From: Eutreptiella sp. 'Long Island Sound 2002'
Lineage: Eukaryota > Euglenozoa > Euglenophyceae > Eutreptiales > Eutreptiaceae
NCBI GenBank assembly: GCA_964036045.1
Contig: OZ038394.1
Location: forward strand, 4,320,658 to 4,384,657
Reading direction: 5' to 3'
Length of the DNA stretch: 64,000 bases
Shown here piece by piece: positions 40,988-51,630 of the stretch. The position numbers and the translations under genes are program-made. The notes below the pieces were generated by a model. It was given only the letters and a program-made list of their open reading frames with translations. It was not told the DNA's origin and did not search any database. Position 1 is the stretch's first letter, and every line of letters starts with the position of its first letter.

Positions 40988-42225
40988 CTAGGGTGCGTCG
41001 GTTGTGGAAGTAGGGGTATTCTCCTCCGCATCAACCTCGTTGACACCATTCTTCTTTCCCCTATTCCTAGGCTTCTTGTCCTTGTCCTTGTTCTGGTCGT
41101 TCTCTTTGTTCTCCTTGTTCTTGTTGTCCGACCTGGGGACCCAGTTCCTCTTGATCTCCTGGATCTCCTTGGCCAACTCGGTCCCCACCGACATCAGCTT
41201 GGAGAGCTCGTCCTTGTCGACCTCCACTTTGGCCTCCCGGATACCCGCCGGTCCACGCTTCTTCGACCCGTGCGCCTTTTTGTAGGCCTCCGTGTCGGTC
41301 TGGTGGATGGGGCATGTTCGGTGGTCATGGTTGAAGCCTTTCTTTCTCCCATAACACACGAAACAGCCCTGCGGGTGAGCTCGTATGAACTCCCCAAAGG
41401 ACAGCGGAGGGTCGCCAATGCGGCGGGGGTCCCTCTTCTCCTTCTTCTTCCAACCCGGCTGCAGGAACTTCCAGCTTCCCCGGTTGCTCCCCGCGTTCAG
41501 GTTGTTGGCAGCGAAGGCACAAACGGCCATCTCGGCGGGCTCATCGTCGTCGTCATCGTCGTCGAGAGCCTCACCGCCATCGGCTCCCGCTGGGTCCATG
41601 GCAGCTTCCCCGCCAGGCCCCTCGCCAACGTAGTTGACGTCGCGGTCGCCGGGCCTCAACCCGCGGGTGTGGTGGAGGTTCCGGTACTCCTGGAGCACCT
41701 CCTCTCCAACCCACTCCAGGATCTCGTCGCAGCTCATCCGCGCCGGGATGGCCTGCAGACGGATGGTCTGCCCGCTCACGTCACACTCGTCAAGGCGCCA
41801 CATCGCGGTCTTCTCGCGATCGCCCGAGACGGTGATGAGGAGAGCGTTCCGCAGGGAGTGCCGTTTGACATCCCGGGCCACGTTCTTCCTCGTCCAAGCC
41901 ACCACGTTCGTATGATACTCTTTGGGGAGCATCATCTTGACCGTTTGGTTGGACTTGGCCCTCTTGGCTTCCTCCTTGGTGACCCTCTTGATCCATGCTT
42001 CCGGCAGCATGGAGAGCAGGCGAGCCTGCTCGTCACCCTCGTTCCAGTCCTCCACGTTGCGGCCGAAGAGGATGTATTGCCCTCGGAAGTCTCGCCAGTC
42101 CCGTAGGCGGATCTCCCGTCCATCATGCTGAAGCTTGATGGACTTCCACCGCTTGGCAGCCACCTGCGGAGCGTCCACCCGCTCCTGCCCGTTGAGCCAC
42201 TTCTTGGCTTTTTTTGAGGGTCTTG
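40988..42225 (-). CDS. gag: Chromovirus Gag, C-terminal part with zinc knuckle
   Basis: The real coding part starts near 42225, after a frameshift from the previous block (A7 tract), with KKAKKWLNGQERVDAP. It runs through the second half of the capsid and an acidic run of eight Asp to a zinc knuckle CFVCYGRKKGFNHDHRTC. That is C-x2-C-x8-H-x4-C, longer than the retroviral C-x2-C-x4-H-x4-C. The tail is rich in Lys, Asn and Glu. It ends at a TAG (40988-40990) followed by CGG, in the same frame as the protease 51 nt further on. Confidence 0.8.
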
Positions 42226-44039
42226 ATTTTTCCCTCCTTGGTCGCCACGAAGTATAGCTCTTGGAGCACTTCCGGCAGGCGGTACCTGAACCGTCTGAAG
42301 ACATATTTCTCCGCATCTGCGCGATCCATGTCCTCAGTGACGGTCACCCCCCAATCGTCCAGCTTCTCCAAGAACCGGTCGAGGTTGAGGGGATTGCCAT
42401 CGTACATGGGGGGCTTGATGTCCTTCAAGTCTTCCCACACGGCGGCATCCGCGGCCTTAGAGACCATGAACGCCGGCCGCGAGGTCGACCGAGGTTCCCA
42501 TCGGCCTCGCCCACGGACTCCCACGGCCGCCACCTCCATCTCCTCCCCGGTATCCTCGTGGCTACGCCGTGGTTCCTCCATGTACGCTGAACCTAGATGT
42601 TCACGCCGTACTCCTTCCATGTATGCCTCCTCATCACGGCGCCGGCGGCTGCGTTCAGCGGCCTCCCGTCGTAGACCACGCGGCGGGGAAATGTCGAACT
42701 CCTCCAGGTCCAGGTCCAGGTCCTCACCTCCGCCGACATCCCACTCCACGTCTCCTCTGGGGACCTCATCCCTGAGTCCACCATAACGTCCACCAGCCAT
42801 TGGGATTGGCTCCGGGGCTGGTGCGGGGCGTCGGGGGCGTACCGGTGTCCGCGGTGGAGCACGGCGGCTGTGGTACTCCGCGCTGAGCCACTCATCAAGC
42901 CAATCCTCACTGCCACTGCCGGGCGGCACGCGCTCGTTGCGGCCGCCCGCGCTGTGGTGAGAGGGGGCACTGAGAGAGGGGGCACTGGCGCTGGGGCGAC
43001 TCCTGGGGGCTCCGCCGGGGGCGTGGGGTCTGCCTGGACCTGGTCCGGGTCCCCAGCTGTCGTCCGACGAGCCAGACTCCAGGGGTGGGTGGTCGCTGCC
43101 GACGCTCCCACGGCCTTCCAGCACGTCCAACCTCTGCTGCAGGCCGCTGATGACCTTGTTCAGCTGCCTGGTCTCGCTCCTGGCGATGTCCAGCTGCCTC
43201 TGGGTGGCGGTAGCGACGTTGGCGCTCTTGACCATCTCGATCTTGGCGATGTCCAGCTCTCTCTGTGCGCGCGCGGCGACCCTGGCGATGCGAGTCATCT
43301 CGTCCTTGCCCGTGTCTACCTCGCGCTCGAGGGACTGGACCCTCCTGCGGAGGTAGACAATCCACCGCCGGGTGGCATCCGGGTCGCCGTCCCCTGGTGG
43401 GTCGTCGGGGTCCCCAGGGGGTCCTCCAGGAGGGCCTCCGCCGGGTCCGCCCGGTCCAGGGGATCCCCCCCCGCTCGGTGGTCCGCCTCCAGGGGGTCCA
43501 CTTGGTGGGCGTCCTCCAGGGGGTCCTGATGGTCCTCCGCCAGGGGGTCCCGGTGGGTCTGCGCCGGGTCGCCTCGGTGGGTCCGAGGATGGGGGCTTCT
43601 TCGTGTAGTCGAAGTCCATGTCATCATCCTCGTCCGTGTCGGCCCACCTAGGCGTATCGGTCTCGGACGACTCCGAGCTCCGGTAAGGAGGAGGGAGATC
43701 CTCATCCTCACCTTCCAGCTCCATTAGGACGTCTCCGCCTCCTCCGCCAGCCACTCCTCGGCGATGTGGGCGGCCTTGTTCATCCCCGTCGCTGGCGGTG
43801 AAGAAGGGGTCGGAGTCGTGGGGGTGTCCGCCTGCTGGCCTCCATGGCATCTCGGGGGTCTTCCCCTTTCCCTTCCTCCGTCGGTAGGCGGTGGGGCCAC
43901 TGCTCCCACTGCTGCCTGTGTCGACCTCGTCCAGCGTCATCTTGGAGGAGGCGTCCCCTTCGAAAAGCTTTCGAAGGGTCTCCACTCGGGATCCTCCCGG
44001 TGGAGTCTCGCGGCGGAGCTTGGCCTCCGCCTCCTCCAT
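42226..44039 (-). CDS. gag: Chromovirus Gag, middle part (proline/glycine-rich plus capsid start)
   Basis: From 44039 (MEEAEAKLRRETPPGG) the frame gives an acidic linker, a Pro-Gly run (PPGGG repeats, about 43,600-43,370), a coiled-coil stretch, an Arg/Ser-rich region and a capsid-like block (KDIKPPMYDGNPLNLDRFLE). It changes frame at the A7 tract near 42215, where the next block continues the same capsid. It is shifted relative to both neighbours, which share one frame. Confidence 0.75.
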
Positions 44040-45358
44040 CGCGGCGGCTGTGGCTGCGGCAGCTCGCCCTTGGCTTCCTCCCGGGCACGAGCCGCCTCGG
44101 CTTCCCGGGCCTGCTGCAGCCGAGCCTTCTCCGCTTCCAACGCCGCCAGCTCCGCCTCCGTCTTGGCCCTCTCCTCAGCGACCTTCCGTCGCGCGGCCTC
44201 GATGGCGTCCTTCCTGGCGGCGTCCGCCTGGGCCTTAGCCGTTGCCTCGGCGTGGGCCCTTTCCTCCGCCTCCTTCTTTGCCCTCTCTTGGGCAAGCGCC
44301 TCTTCGGGCGCCTTCACCTCGGCCTCCTTGCAGGCAATGGCCTCCTGCGTCAGGCGGGCTTCCTCGGCGGCTGCCGCCACCTCACCCTTGACCTGGGCAG
44401 TCGCTGCCTCATGGGCGGCTGCGGCCGTGAGTCCGGCCGCAATGGCAGCCACGGTCGAGGCGTGGATGGCCATGCCATGCGCCCCCTCCGCAGCCTCCTG
44501 CTGGGCGATGCCGACGGCGCCCTCCATGGCAGCGTTGTGCTGCTTGGCCCGTTGCCGGGCAACCTGAAGGTTGCAGGGCACCCCACAGGCGCGCTCACAG
44601 GCGCGCGCCACGTCCCTTTGGTCGGGAGCGACGCTGCTGCTGGAGGTGGCCTGGTCAGCCAGCATCCTCCCGCGGTGGGCCGACTCCACGTCGCTGCTGG
44701 GGCCTGACTTCCTAGGGTGCAGCTGACGGGGCTTGGCCTTGGCATGCTTGGCGACTTGCAGGAAGTCGCCAAGGGTGGTGTGGCCGGGGTGGTGACCGCC
44801 ACTGGCCCGTTGGGGGCTGTGGGCTGGGGTTCCGCCCCTGGCGCCTTGGGCGGCTTCGGCAGCCAGGGATTCCTGGTACTCCCGCCACTTCCTGTCCCGC
44901 CTCCTGTCCCCGGCGGACCGCCTCTCCTTCCCAGGAGACGCGCCGCTGCTGCTGCTGCCCTGCAGCCGGCGCTCGTTCCCCAGCTCCGGGAATTCCTTCT
45001 CGATCATGTCCGGCATGGAGACATTGATCGTGGCGCCCGACGGGTACTCGTTGGGCTTCTCGTCCTCCTCAATCCCGTCGTGGCGCAGCCCTTCGCCGGG
45101 CCTGTCTGGGCGGGTCCAGACCCTCCAGCGCTTGCGGCGGAAGCGGTACGCATACCCTTCCGCCCGCAGCCATTCCTCCACTGCCCGCAGGCGGTCCTCG
45201 CCCATGTCCACGCGGAGCTCGAAGCTCCCGGGCATGCCGCCCTCGCACTGGGGATTGCTGTGGCGGTAGTGCTGCCCCCACAGCAACCCAGGCAGTAGGC
45301 GCGCCGCATGGGGGTGGGGCTGCGGCCACGTCTTGCCCGCCTCATCCCAATTCACCAT
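43937..45358 (-). CDS. gag: Chromovirus Gag, N-terminal part (alanine-rich coiled coil)
   Basis: 473 residues from the ATG at 45358. The N-terminal 100 residues are a compact region with FELRVDMGEDRLRAVEEWLR. Next comes a linker, then an Ala/Glu/Lys-rich coiled coil (about 280-430). Near 44050 the coil continues in the next frame (AAAMEEAEAKLRRE), so a 1-2-nt indel separates this block from the middle one. The first 100 residues are not recognised. Confidence 0.75.
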   Translation of the reverse strand: MVNWDEAGKTWPQPHPHAARLLPGLLWGQHYRHSNPQCEGGMPGSFELRVDMGEDRLRAVEEWLRAEGYAYRFRRKRWRVWTRPDRPGEGLRHDGIEEDEKPNEYPSGATINVSMPDMIEKEFPELGNERRLQGSSSSGASPGKERRSAGDRRRDRKWREYQESLAAEAAQGARGGTPAHSPQRASGGHHPGHTTLGDFLQVAKHAKAKPRQLHPRKSGPSSDVESAHRGRMLADQATSSSSVAPDQRDVARACERACGVPCNLQVARQRAKQHNAAMEGAVGIAQQEAAEGAHGMAIHASTVAAIAAGLTAAAAHEAATAQVKGEVAAAAEEARLTQEAIACKEAEVKAPEEALAQERAKKEAEERAHAEATAKAQADAARKDAIEAARRKVAEERAKTEAELAALEAEKARLQQAREAEAARAREEAKGELPQPQPPRWRRRRPSSAARLHREDPEWRPFESFSKGTPPPR

Positions 45359-45692
45359 TGTTCCCCTCGATGGAGTGGTCCTGGGGTGGTTGTTGAAGCG
45401 GGTGATGTAGCACTGGACTGAGAGTGCGGCCGGTGCTGGTCGGCCGGTGGTTGTGGAAGTGGTTGCTGTAGCTGGGAGTGCGGCCTTGCTGGTCGGCCGA
45501 AGGGACTCGTTGATGACGGAGTTCCGGGCCCTGCACTTCCTTCACGGACTCGGCGCTGTCGCTGGGCGGCGCTGCGAGCCGCTGCGCTGGGCTGCGAGCT
45601 GCGAGCTGCGAGCTGCTGCGCCGCGCTGCTCGGGGTCGGTGGCCCCGACTGGCACGCGAGGGATGGGTAACCCCGCGGCGGTGAAACGCTTT
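45359..45692 (-). other. 5' leader of the chromovirus
   Basis: Lies between the 5' LTR end and the gag ATG. GC-rich with repeats of GCTGCGAGC near 45580-45620. A primer-binding site should be at its upper end (45660-45692), but I cannot match a tRNA 3' end there. Confidence 0.6.
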
Positions 45693-48621
45693 TGACGCGT
45701 TCCCGTGGGGGGCCTGGCCACGGGACGCTGCGGTTGACATGCACAAGCAAGCAGGCAGGCAAAGCACTGCGCTCACAGGGGCATCATTACGCTCGTGTCA
45801 TGTGACAAAGCGTTTCAGGTTCCTTGCCACTCTGAAACAAGGGAACAAAAGTATATACAGCAACACATCAGGATATGTACACATGGGGGTAAGACTGGAC
45901 TGGGGTAAGTGCATCACAGAACAATAGACACTCAGTCCCAACTCATATCCCAATCCCAGGTCCGACCCTCTCAGTGGCTGGTGGGGGCGGGGGCTCAAAC
46001 ACAACCCATGCCCTGCTCAGTCCGGACCCTGAAACCCTGCCAATAGGGGGGGTGTCCCGCCCAGCCACAGGCGAGTTCCTGGAAACCAAGGAGCTCCAAG
46101 GCCAACCGACAGTCACACCTCATGCTCCCCCAACGGCAGGTCCCAACTCCACTCTGAGCCAGAGATATGGCCCCGCCATTATCCCCTAGGAGTTGGTAGC
46201 TGAAAATGGGCTGTTTCAGCCCGAACTGATATTAGCTCAAAAATCCCCAAAATTGACCCCTCGTCCAGACCCGCCAGGGATAGGGACGAGGCAACTGACC
46301 CTATGCCCTTCGAGTACGAACTCCCTGGAGCCCTCACCCAACCTGGTTCCCTCTGAGGTCCCGGCATCAGGGCACCAGAGGTTCGTCAAGTGGGGTCATG
46401 ATTGCCAAAATGGCAAAATCGGCCGCCTCGGGCGACCGTCCAGGGTAGGAAACCTTGGCGATTTTGTCGCGCCAAGCCTTGATTCACGACCCTTGATATC
46501 CCCTTTGGACCCATGCCCTGGGTTATCGCTTGCTGTCACGCTGGCTGCTTACTGTTCACCAAGGGGATGAACACGCGGATGGGGCAGAGAGCAGCATGCG
46601 GTGCAAACGGGGGGATCATGGATCGCACCAAAAGTTGAATAACTCCGGATGAGCCGGAGGAGCAAATACAAAACTCAATGGCGTTCAACCCTTGGTCATA
46701 TGCTACAATATTCGCCCCTCCTTCCTAGCTAGATTCCGTGCCCCATGGAGATATGGTAATTCCAATATGGCATACAATGGCAAAAACAGCGGAATTTGGC
46801 CCAAATGGCCCGCACTCATGACTCCATATCTCCATGGCCAGGTCGAGGATCCTTTCAACCAAAGATGCTATAAACACATGGGACTTAGGTCCCAATATTG
46901 TTAACCACGCAACTAAATTGCCCCACGGGTTAAAAAACATTTGGCCGTTTAGGTCAATTTTACAAATATATGCCACTTGCCAACCCTCATGTTCGCCTCT
47001 AGCTATTTTCCCCATTGAAGGGAAAGTGATACACAAATGGGGCAGAATGGCAACATACCCCAAATTGGGTGACTCACAACTCTCCCATCGAGAGGAGAGG
47101 CCACATGAGGAAACACCCCATTCGATGCGGGTTTATGTGCCCTCTCCCAATTGCCCTTCCCCTTGGTCAAGTGGCGCACGCAACCTCGGGGGCGAAATCA
47201 GGGGGAGATGGGGTTTGTGGCCATTCCGGGCAAAACGGCCAAAATTCACCCAAAAGTGGTCCCTCCAAATATGGTATCTCCGTATCACAAGAGAAAGGAC
47301 CCTCGGGCTTTTGCATGGATGCAAACCGAAGCTTTGCTTCCCTTTTGCAACAAGGGTTGAGGTTCAAAGCATAATGGAAGCATTTTTAACACCTCAATCC
47401 TTGAAGCACACTATTTATGGGAAAAAGTGCATATATCGGCGATATTGGCATGAATATATCTTTGGGACCTTGAGGAGCAAAAATATGAGTAAACACTTTT
47501 GGAGTAGGCCCATAGTAGGTGCTTTCAAATGTGCACACCATGGTTAGATTGTCTCCGCCCACTCGTGTCATTAGTGCTTGCATATGAGCGCGTGTGCAAA
47601 GAGGCAGTATGGCACGCATGCTCACAAGGCGAAATTATATAAAATAGAAGACAAGGTTGTAAAAATCAACCAAGCCATGCACGATGTCCTTCGTGGTCTC
47701 TACTTCACATATTGCCTTGGTTCGAGGCTCAACTCCCCATAGGCTTCGAGTGCGAGCCTCGGGGGTTTGGCCATTTTGGCTTAATTTTCGACCAAAACTT
47801 GCCCTCTTTCGAGAATAGACTTTTGGTACGCATTGAATTGCGTGGAGCCATCGTTGAATTGGCTCGAAAAACGAAAATAACCTAGGGCTTTTGGTCTTGT
47901 GAGCATTGTGTTCGGTTTTTAACATTCATGCTCACAAGGCCACAAAGTTAGCGTTTGCGCACGCAAACGACTTGGGTTTGCGAGACCCATAGGCTGCCTA
48001 AAACATTGCCATTGCCGGCTTCCCTATACAAAGTGATATGCCCACGTGAAAGGGGCATGAATGAAAGGCATAGGGGGGGAATGTAGGGTTCCGTCCGAAC
48101 TCATGGTCCTTGAGAACCATGAGTTCGAGCGATCGACGGAAAAGCTTGCGCGCTGATTTTCTCGAAGACGCAACGGCGAAAAGTTCTGGTGAACACACCA
48201 GATGAAAGTACATCAAATACCCTCTAGATTCAGCCCTTAAGTTCTCTTAGAACCTCACAGGTACTCGAGAAAAGTTCATCACAAAACTCGCCACGGAGAA
48301 GCGACGAAGGCGCGCGAACAGGCGACATCAGGCGGCGATTTCACGACAATTAGAAACCGCGGTAGAAATCGGGTATTTCACCGATTTCTGATCGAAAATC
48401 GATCAAGACAATAAAATTACGGTAATTCTACATCGATTTATTGGTTAGAAATCGGATTCGAGATTTCGCGGGTTAGAGAACAGGGATATCCCGCTGACAG
48501 CCGGTACCAACGGCTTCCGCACGGGTGTGACAGCTCACAGGCCTCCGGGCCATAGGCCATAACGGGTGTGACGGCTCACAGGCCTCCGGGCCATGGGCCC
48601 TAGGTTCTGGGTACCGCTTCA
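45693..48621 (-). repeat. 5' LTR of the chromovirus (full-length form)
   Basis: 2,929 bp. Shares both ends and most sequence with 32769-34533 and has an extra segment of about 1.16 kb (46459-47629). The left 700 bp also match 60867-61570. The frames inside, including 47998-48216, are non-coding shadows or LTR-internal. Confidence 0.9.
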
Positions 48622-48625
48622 CTAT
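48622..48625 (+). repeat. Target-site duplication CTAT (right)
   Basis: CTAT directly after the LTR end GCTTCA. Matches 32765-32768. Confidence 0.85.
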
Positions 48626-49090
48626 AGTCAACAACGGAAGGATCAATTTTTCTTCAGCCAAAGCTACAAGGGGGGTCCCTGTCCAGCTCAGCGTTATCTG
48701 TGGAGTGGACATCCTTCATGTGTTACCCGTGATACTCTCTTTTTTGCTTGGCACTCCCCATAACTTGTGGCAGGTGTGCATCATGAGCAATGCTGAAGGA
48801 TGCACCCGGTGCAACACCTCCAACGTATGTGCTCCTTTTGTTAGGAATGCAACAACATTAGAAATGATTTCTTGAGTCATCAATGACATTTGCAAGGCTT
48901 GTTTAGAGCGCTGAATGTCCACGCGTGTAAACATATTGTACAATGTGATCAAGTCAAGGGTGCCTGTAATGTCACTCCACTGTAGGCGCCTGCTTGATTC
49001 CTCGATTGTTCCATCATTACCTGACTTGGGAGGGGCAATGGACTGTTCCTTAAGCGAGGCCTCGCGCAAGGACCAGTCCATTGCCCCCAA
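48626..49090 (-). CDS. Unrecognised multi-exon gene, upstream part
   Basis: Two minus-strand coding pieces. The first (about 49090-48740) has protein-like sequence including TIEESSRRLQWSDITGTLD, LYNMFTRVDIQRSKQAL and VAFLTKGAHTLEVLHRV. The second starts at 48697 (acceptor CTCCACAG) with ITLSWTGTPLVALAEEK and runs into the chromovirus LTR at 48621. Removing the element and one CTAT copy continues the frame into 32768-32722 (LPLLTIDQSKMCK). That links this part to the exons at 29.9-32.8 kb. No family recognised. A GCGAGGCCTCGC palindrome lies near its upstream end. Confidence 0.55.
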
Positions 49091-49286
49091 AAAAGCATTT
49101 TTTTGGACCCATCAGGACCAAGAAAAGGCCAAAACATTCCTTACATAAGAGTTCTTTTGGTGTTTCAAAAACGGCTTGATTTTTTGCAAGCCAAAGAATG
49201 GTTCTTTTGATGTTTTTTGAGGCCCTGTATTTTGGGCACTTTCTGTCGTTTTATACCATGCAACTCGAGCCGCCTAAGTAATACGC
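49091..49286. other. Spacer with inverted copy of a gene fragment
   Basis: About 28 bp at 49256-49286 (CCATGCAACTCGAGCCGCC) is an inverted, near-identical copy of 31718-31745, the exon edge of the split gene. Confidence 0.6.
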
Positions 49287-49432
49287 GTATCCTGCCGTAT
49301 CCTGCCGTATCCTGCCATATCCTGCCGTATCCTGCTGTATCCTGCTGTATCCTGCCGTATCCTGCCGTATCCTGCCGCATCTGCCGTATACTGCCGTATC
49401 CTGCTTTCCCTGCCGTATCCTGCCGTATGCCT
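49287..49432 (+). repeat. GTATCCTGCC 10-bp minisatellite
   Basis: About 14 tandem copies of GTATCCTGCC with single-base variants. The minus-strand frame (QDTAGYGRI repeats) is a product of the repeat. Confidence 0.92.
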
Positions 49433-49444
49433 GTAACCGAAACG

Positions 49445-49498
49445 CTAACCCCAACCCTAACCCTAATCAAGACCGAATATTGGGACCGAGCTGGTGGG
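49445..49498 (-). repeat. Telomere-like CCCTAA tract with GAGCTGGTGG motif
   Basis: CTAACCCCAACCCTAACCCTAA at 49445-49466 is followed by ACCGAGCTGGTGG at 49486-49498. The same motif follows the TTAGGG tract at 7.0 kb. Confidence 0.8.
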
Positions 49499-49609
49499 GG
49501 AAGGAACATTAGCTATGACTGGTGAAGGACATCAAGAATGATTCACACATTGATGGCTCTTAACAAAGTGAAATCAGCTTGCAAGTCAAGCCCATCACCA
49601 CGAGTCCCA

Positions 49610-50640
49610 CTTTCAAGGCTTTTGTTGGACTTCTGAGGGGCCAAAATGCCCCAAAATGGGCTCAAAGTGGGCTCATTTCACCCGTTTGTGCACCCCAAAT
49701 GGTCTAGGATGATTTTCCGAAAAACGCGTTTTTGACCCATTCTTGACCCATTTCTGGTCCCAAAACAGCCCATTTTCAAGGCATTTTGAGATTTTTGGAG
49801 GACCAAAATGGGCCACCACAAGCTCAAAAGTGTCCAAAAACACTTGTTTTAGCGTCGCACATGGTTTAGGATCATTTTTGAGAAAAGTCATCTTTTTGCC
49901 CCTACTGGACCCTAATGACCCATTTGGGCACCCACCTGTTTGGGCTTGAGCTTGCAGCTTGCCGCAGCCTACTGGGCCTAAGTACGAGGGTGTAGGCGTC
50001 CGTTTGGGCAATTCTAAGGGGTTGAAACCACAAAAAGTGGGGGGTTGCGGGTGGAGTAGGTGCCCTCGGAATCGCATTTTGAGCCACGTAGCCAAAGATA
50101 TGGCCTATTCTTGGTTTGTGGCTGTCGGCATTTGAAGCTTCTGGGGGCCTTTTTGGGCCATTTCCGGGACATGTCATGGAGTTAGAGGGCGGCAAAGAGC
50201 TCGTTGACACAGGGACGTCAGGCCACACGTGCAGAGTAGCCACCGTTTCCCTTCGTTTGGCCTTTTTGAATGTGTTCTAGGGCTTTTTAAGCTCAAAAAT
50301 GGCTGTTTTTGGCCCTAAAGTGCAGTTTTTGAAAGTGAGGTCCGCCACTTGCAAATCCCGTTCCCGGCCTCCACCGTTGAGTTTCTTGCTCAAACTTCGT
50401 GTGATTGTACTTCACACCGACAGGGATCATCCACCAAAATCTTACTGGAATCTGAACCCCCACGACGGAGTTCTGATTTTTACCCATTTCGCGCGTGCTG
50501 CTGCTTGTTGCTTGCTGCTGCTGCTTGCTGCTGCTTGCGCCTGCTGCTGCTAAACCTGGTAGGTCCACCCTAGACACTAAAAAGGGTTATAAAACCAAGA
50601 CTGGTTCCACCAGCTCGGTGACCCCAACCCAAAACGTAAT
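49610..50640 (-). repeat. R1 repeat, longest reverse copy
   Basis: Reverse-orientation copy containing both parts of the family: the ATGGGCCA/TTTTCAAGGCATTTT body (as in 13.2-14.0 and 18.2-18.7 kb) and the AGCAGCAAGC to CACCGAGCTGGTGG head (as in 7.0-7.3 kb). It shows that these two were one element. Length about 1.0 kb, non-coding. Confidence 0.75.
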
Positions 50641-50780
50641 CCTAACCTGGAGTCTCAGTTTTTGTTAGCACCGTTGGACCCCATTGGTAAAGGTCTCATA
50701 AACAGGCGGTGCCTTGCAGGTGTGGGGACCTTATGTGATCTGACCTTGTATGAACCAATGCAAATTGACCTTTCTTCATG
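50641..50780. other. Short spacer
   Basis: Nothing recognised. Confidence 0.5.
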
Positions 50781-51345
50781 CCATCTGATGTGATGCGTTA
50801 TAAGTTGATAGGATGTGGTGTTCGCAACGTGATGTTATGTGATGTGATGCAATGTGACAGGACGTGATTCGATGTGATGTAGTGTCATCTTGTCTGGTGT
50901 GGTTTGGTGTGGCGTGATGCGATGTGATGTGATGTGACGTGATGATGTGCGATGTGATGTGACATGACGTGACGTGACGTGACGTGACGTGACGTGATGT
51001 GAAGTGACGTGACGTGACGTGACGTGATGTGATGTGATGTGATGTGGTGTGGTGTGATGTGATCCCATGTGATGTGATGTGATGTGATGTGATGTGGTGT
51101 GATGTGATGTGATGTGATGTGAAGTGATGTGATGTGATGTGATGTGATATGATGGGTTGTGATGGGATGTCATGTGATGCATGCGATTTCATGTGATGTG
51201 TTTTGGTGCAATGTTATTTGATTTGACTTGATGTGATGTGGTGTGATGTGGTGTGATGGGATGTCATGTATTTTAATTTGAGGTGAAGTGTGTGACCATA
51301 TTTGAATTGCCGTGATGTGGTGTGATGTGATGTGATGTGACTTGG
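50781..51345 (+). repeat. TGATG/TGACG pentanucleotide array
   Basis: Over 500 bp of tandem 5-bp units, mostly GTGAT with blocks of GTGAC (about 50,975-51,025) and GTGGT. Minus-strand frames give His-Ser-Thr-rich repeats that should not be taken as proteins. Confidence 0.93.
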
Positions 51346-51351
51346 TTTCTT

Positions 51352-51630
51352 TTTGAAAACGTCTTCAAACCCACTGCTGCTTTTATCCTAACAAACAAAA
51401 AAGCATTTCCAATTATTTTCTTTCCGAAAACGTTTTCAAACCCACTGCAGCTTTTGTCCTAACAAACAAAAATGCATTTCCAATTGTTTTCTTTCCGAAA
51501 ACGTTTTCAAACCCACTGCAGCTTTTATCCTAACAAACAAAAACGCATTTCCAATTGCTTTCTTTCCGGAAACGTTTTCGAACCCACTGCAGCTTTTATC
51601 CTAACAAACATAAACGCTTTCTCAAAATAT
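51352..51630 (+). repeat. 71-bp tandem repeat, four units
   Basis: CAAACCCACTGC (last unit CGAACCC) recurs at 51366, 51437, 51508 and 51579, exactly 71 bp apart. Units share CTTTTATCCTAACAAACA and CATTTCCAATT. Confidence 0.93.

Larger units (their letters stand above)
32769..48621 (-). mobile_element. Ty3/chromovirus LTR retrotransposon, 15.85 kb
   Basis: The element reads on the minus strand: 5' LTR 48621-45693, gag, protease, reverse transcriptase, RNase H, integrase with chromodomain, 3' LTR 34533-32769. In element orientation the LTRs start TGAAGCGG and end CGCGTCA. The polypurine tract AAGGAGGGGGG (34544-34534) abuts the 3' LTR. No clear tRNA-complementary primer site starting TGG was found next to the 5' LTR. 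A 4-bp CTAT duplication flanks it. The LTRs are unequal (2,929 and 1,765 bp). Multiple stops and two frameshifts show it is no longer able to make a full polyprotein. It is inserted in the minus-strand gene described at 29.9-32.8 and 48.6-49.1 kb. Confidence 0.9.

Noticed and set aside
40970-42106. 378-residue plus-strand frame rich in Val and Leu
   Set aside because: Antisense of Gag; the minus strand carries the zinc knuckle and capsid.
42870-44707. Several plus-strand frames of 190-290 residues opposite gag
   Set aside because: Ser/Ala/Arg-rich shadows of the GC-rich gag coding strand.
49165-49509. Frame with QDTAGYGRI repeats
   Set aside because: Translation of the 10-bp minisatellite; no flanking gene signals.
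50776-51192. Minus-strand His/Ser/Thr-rich frames
   Set aside because: Direct translation of the GTGAT microsatellite.
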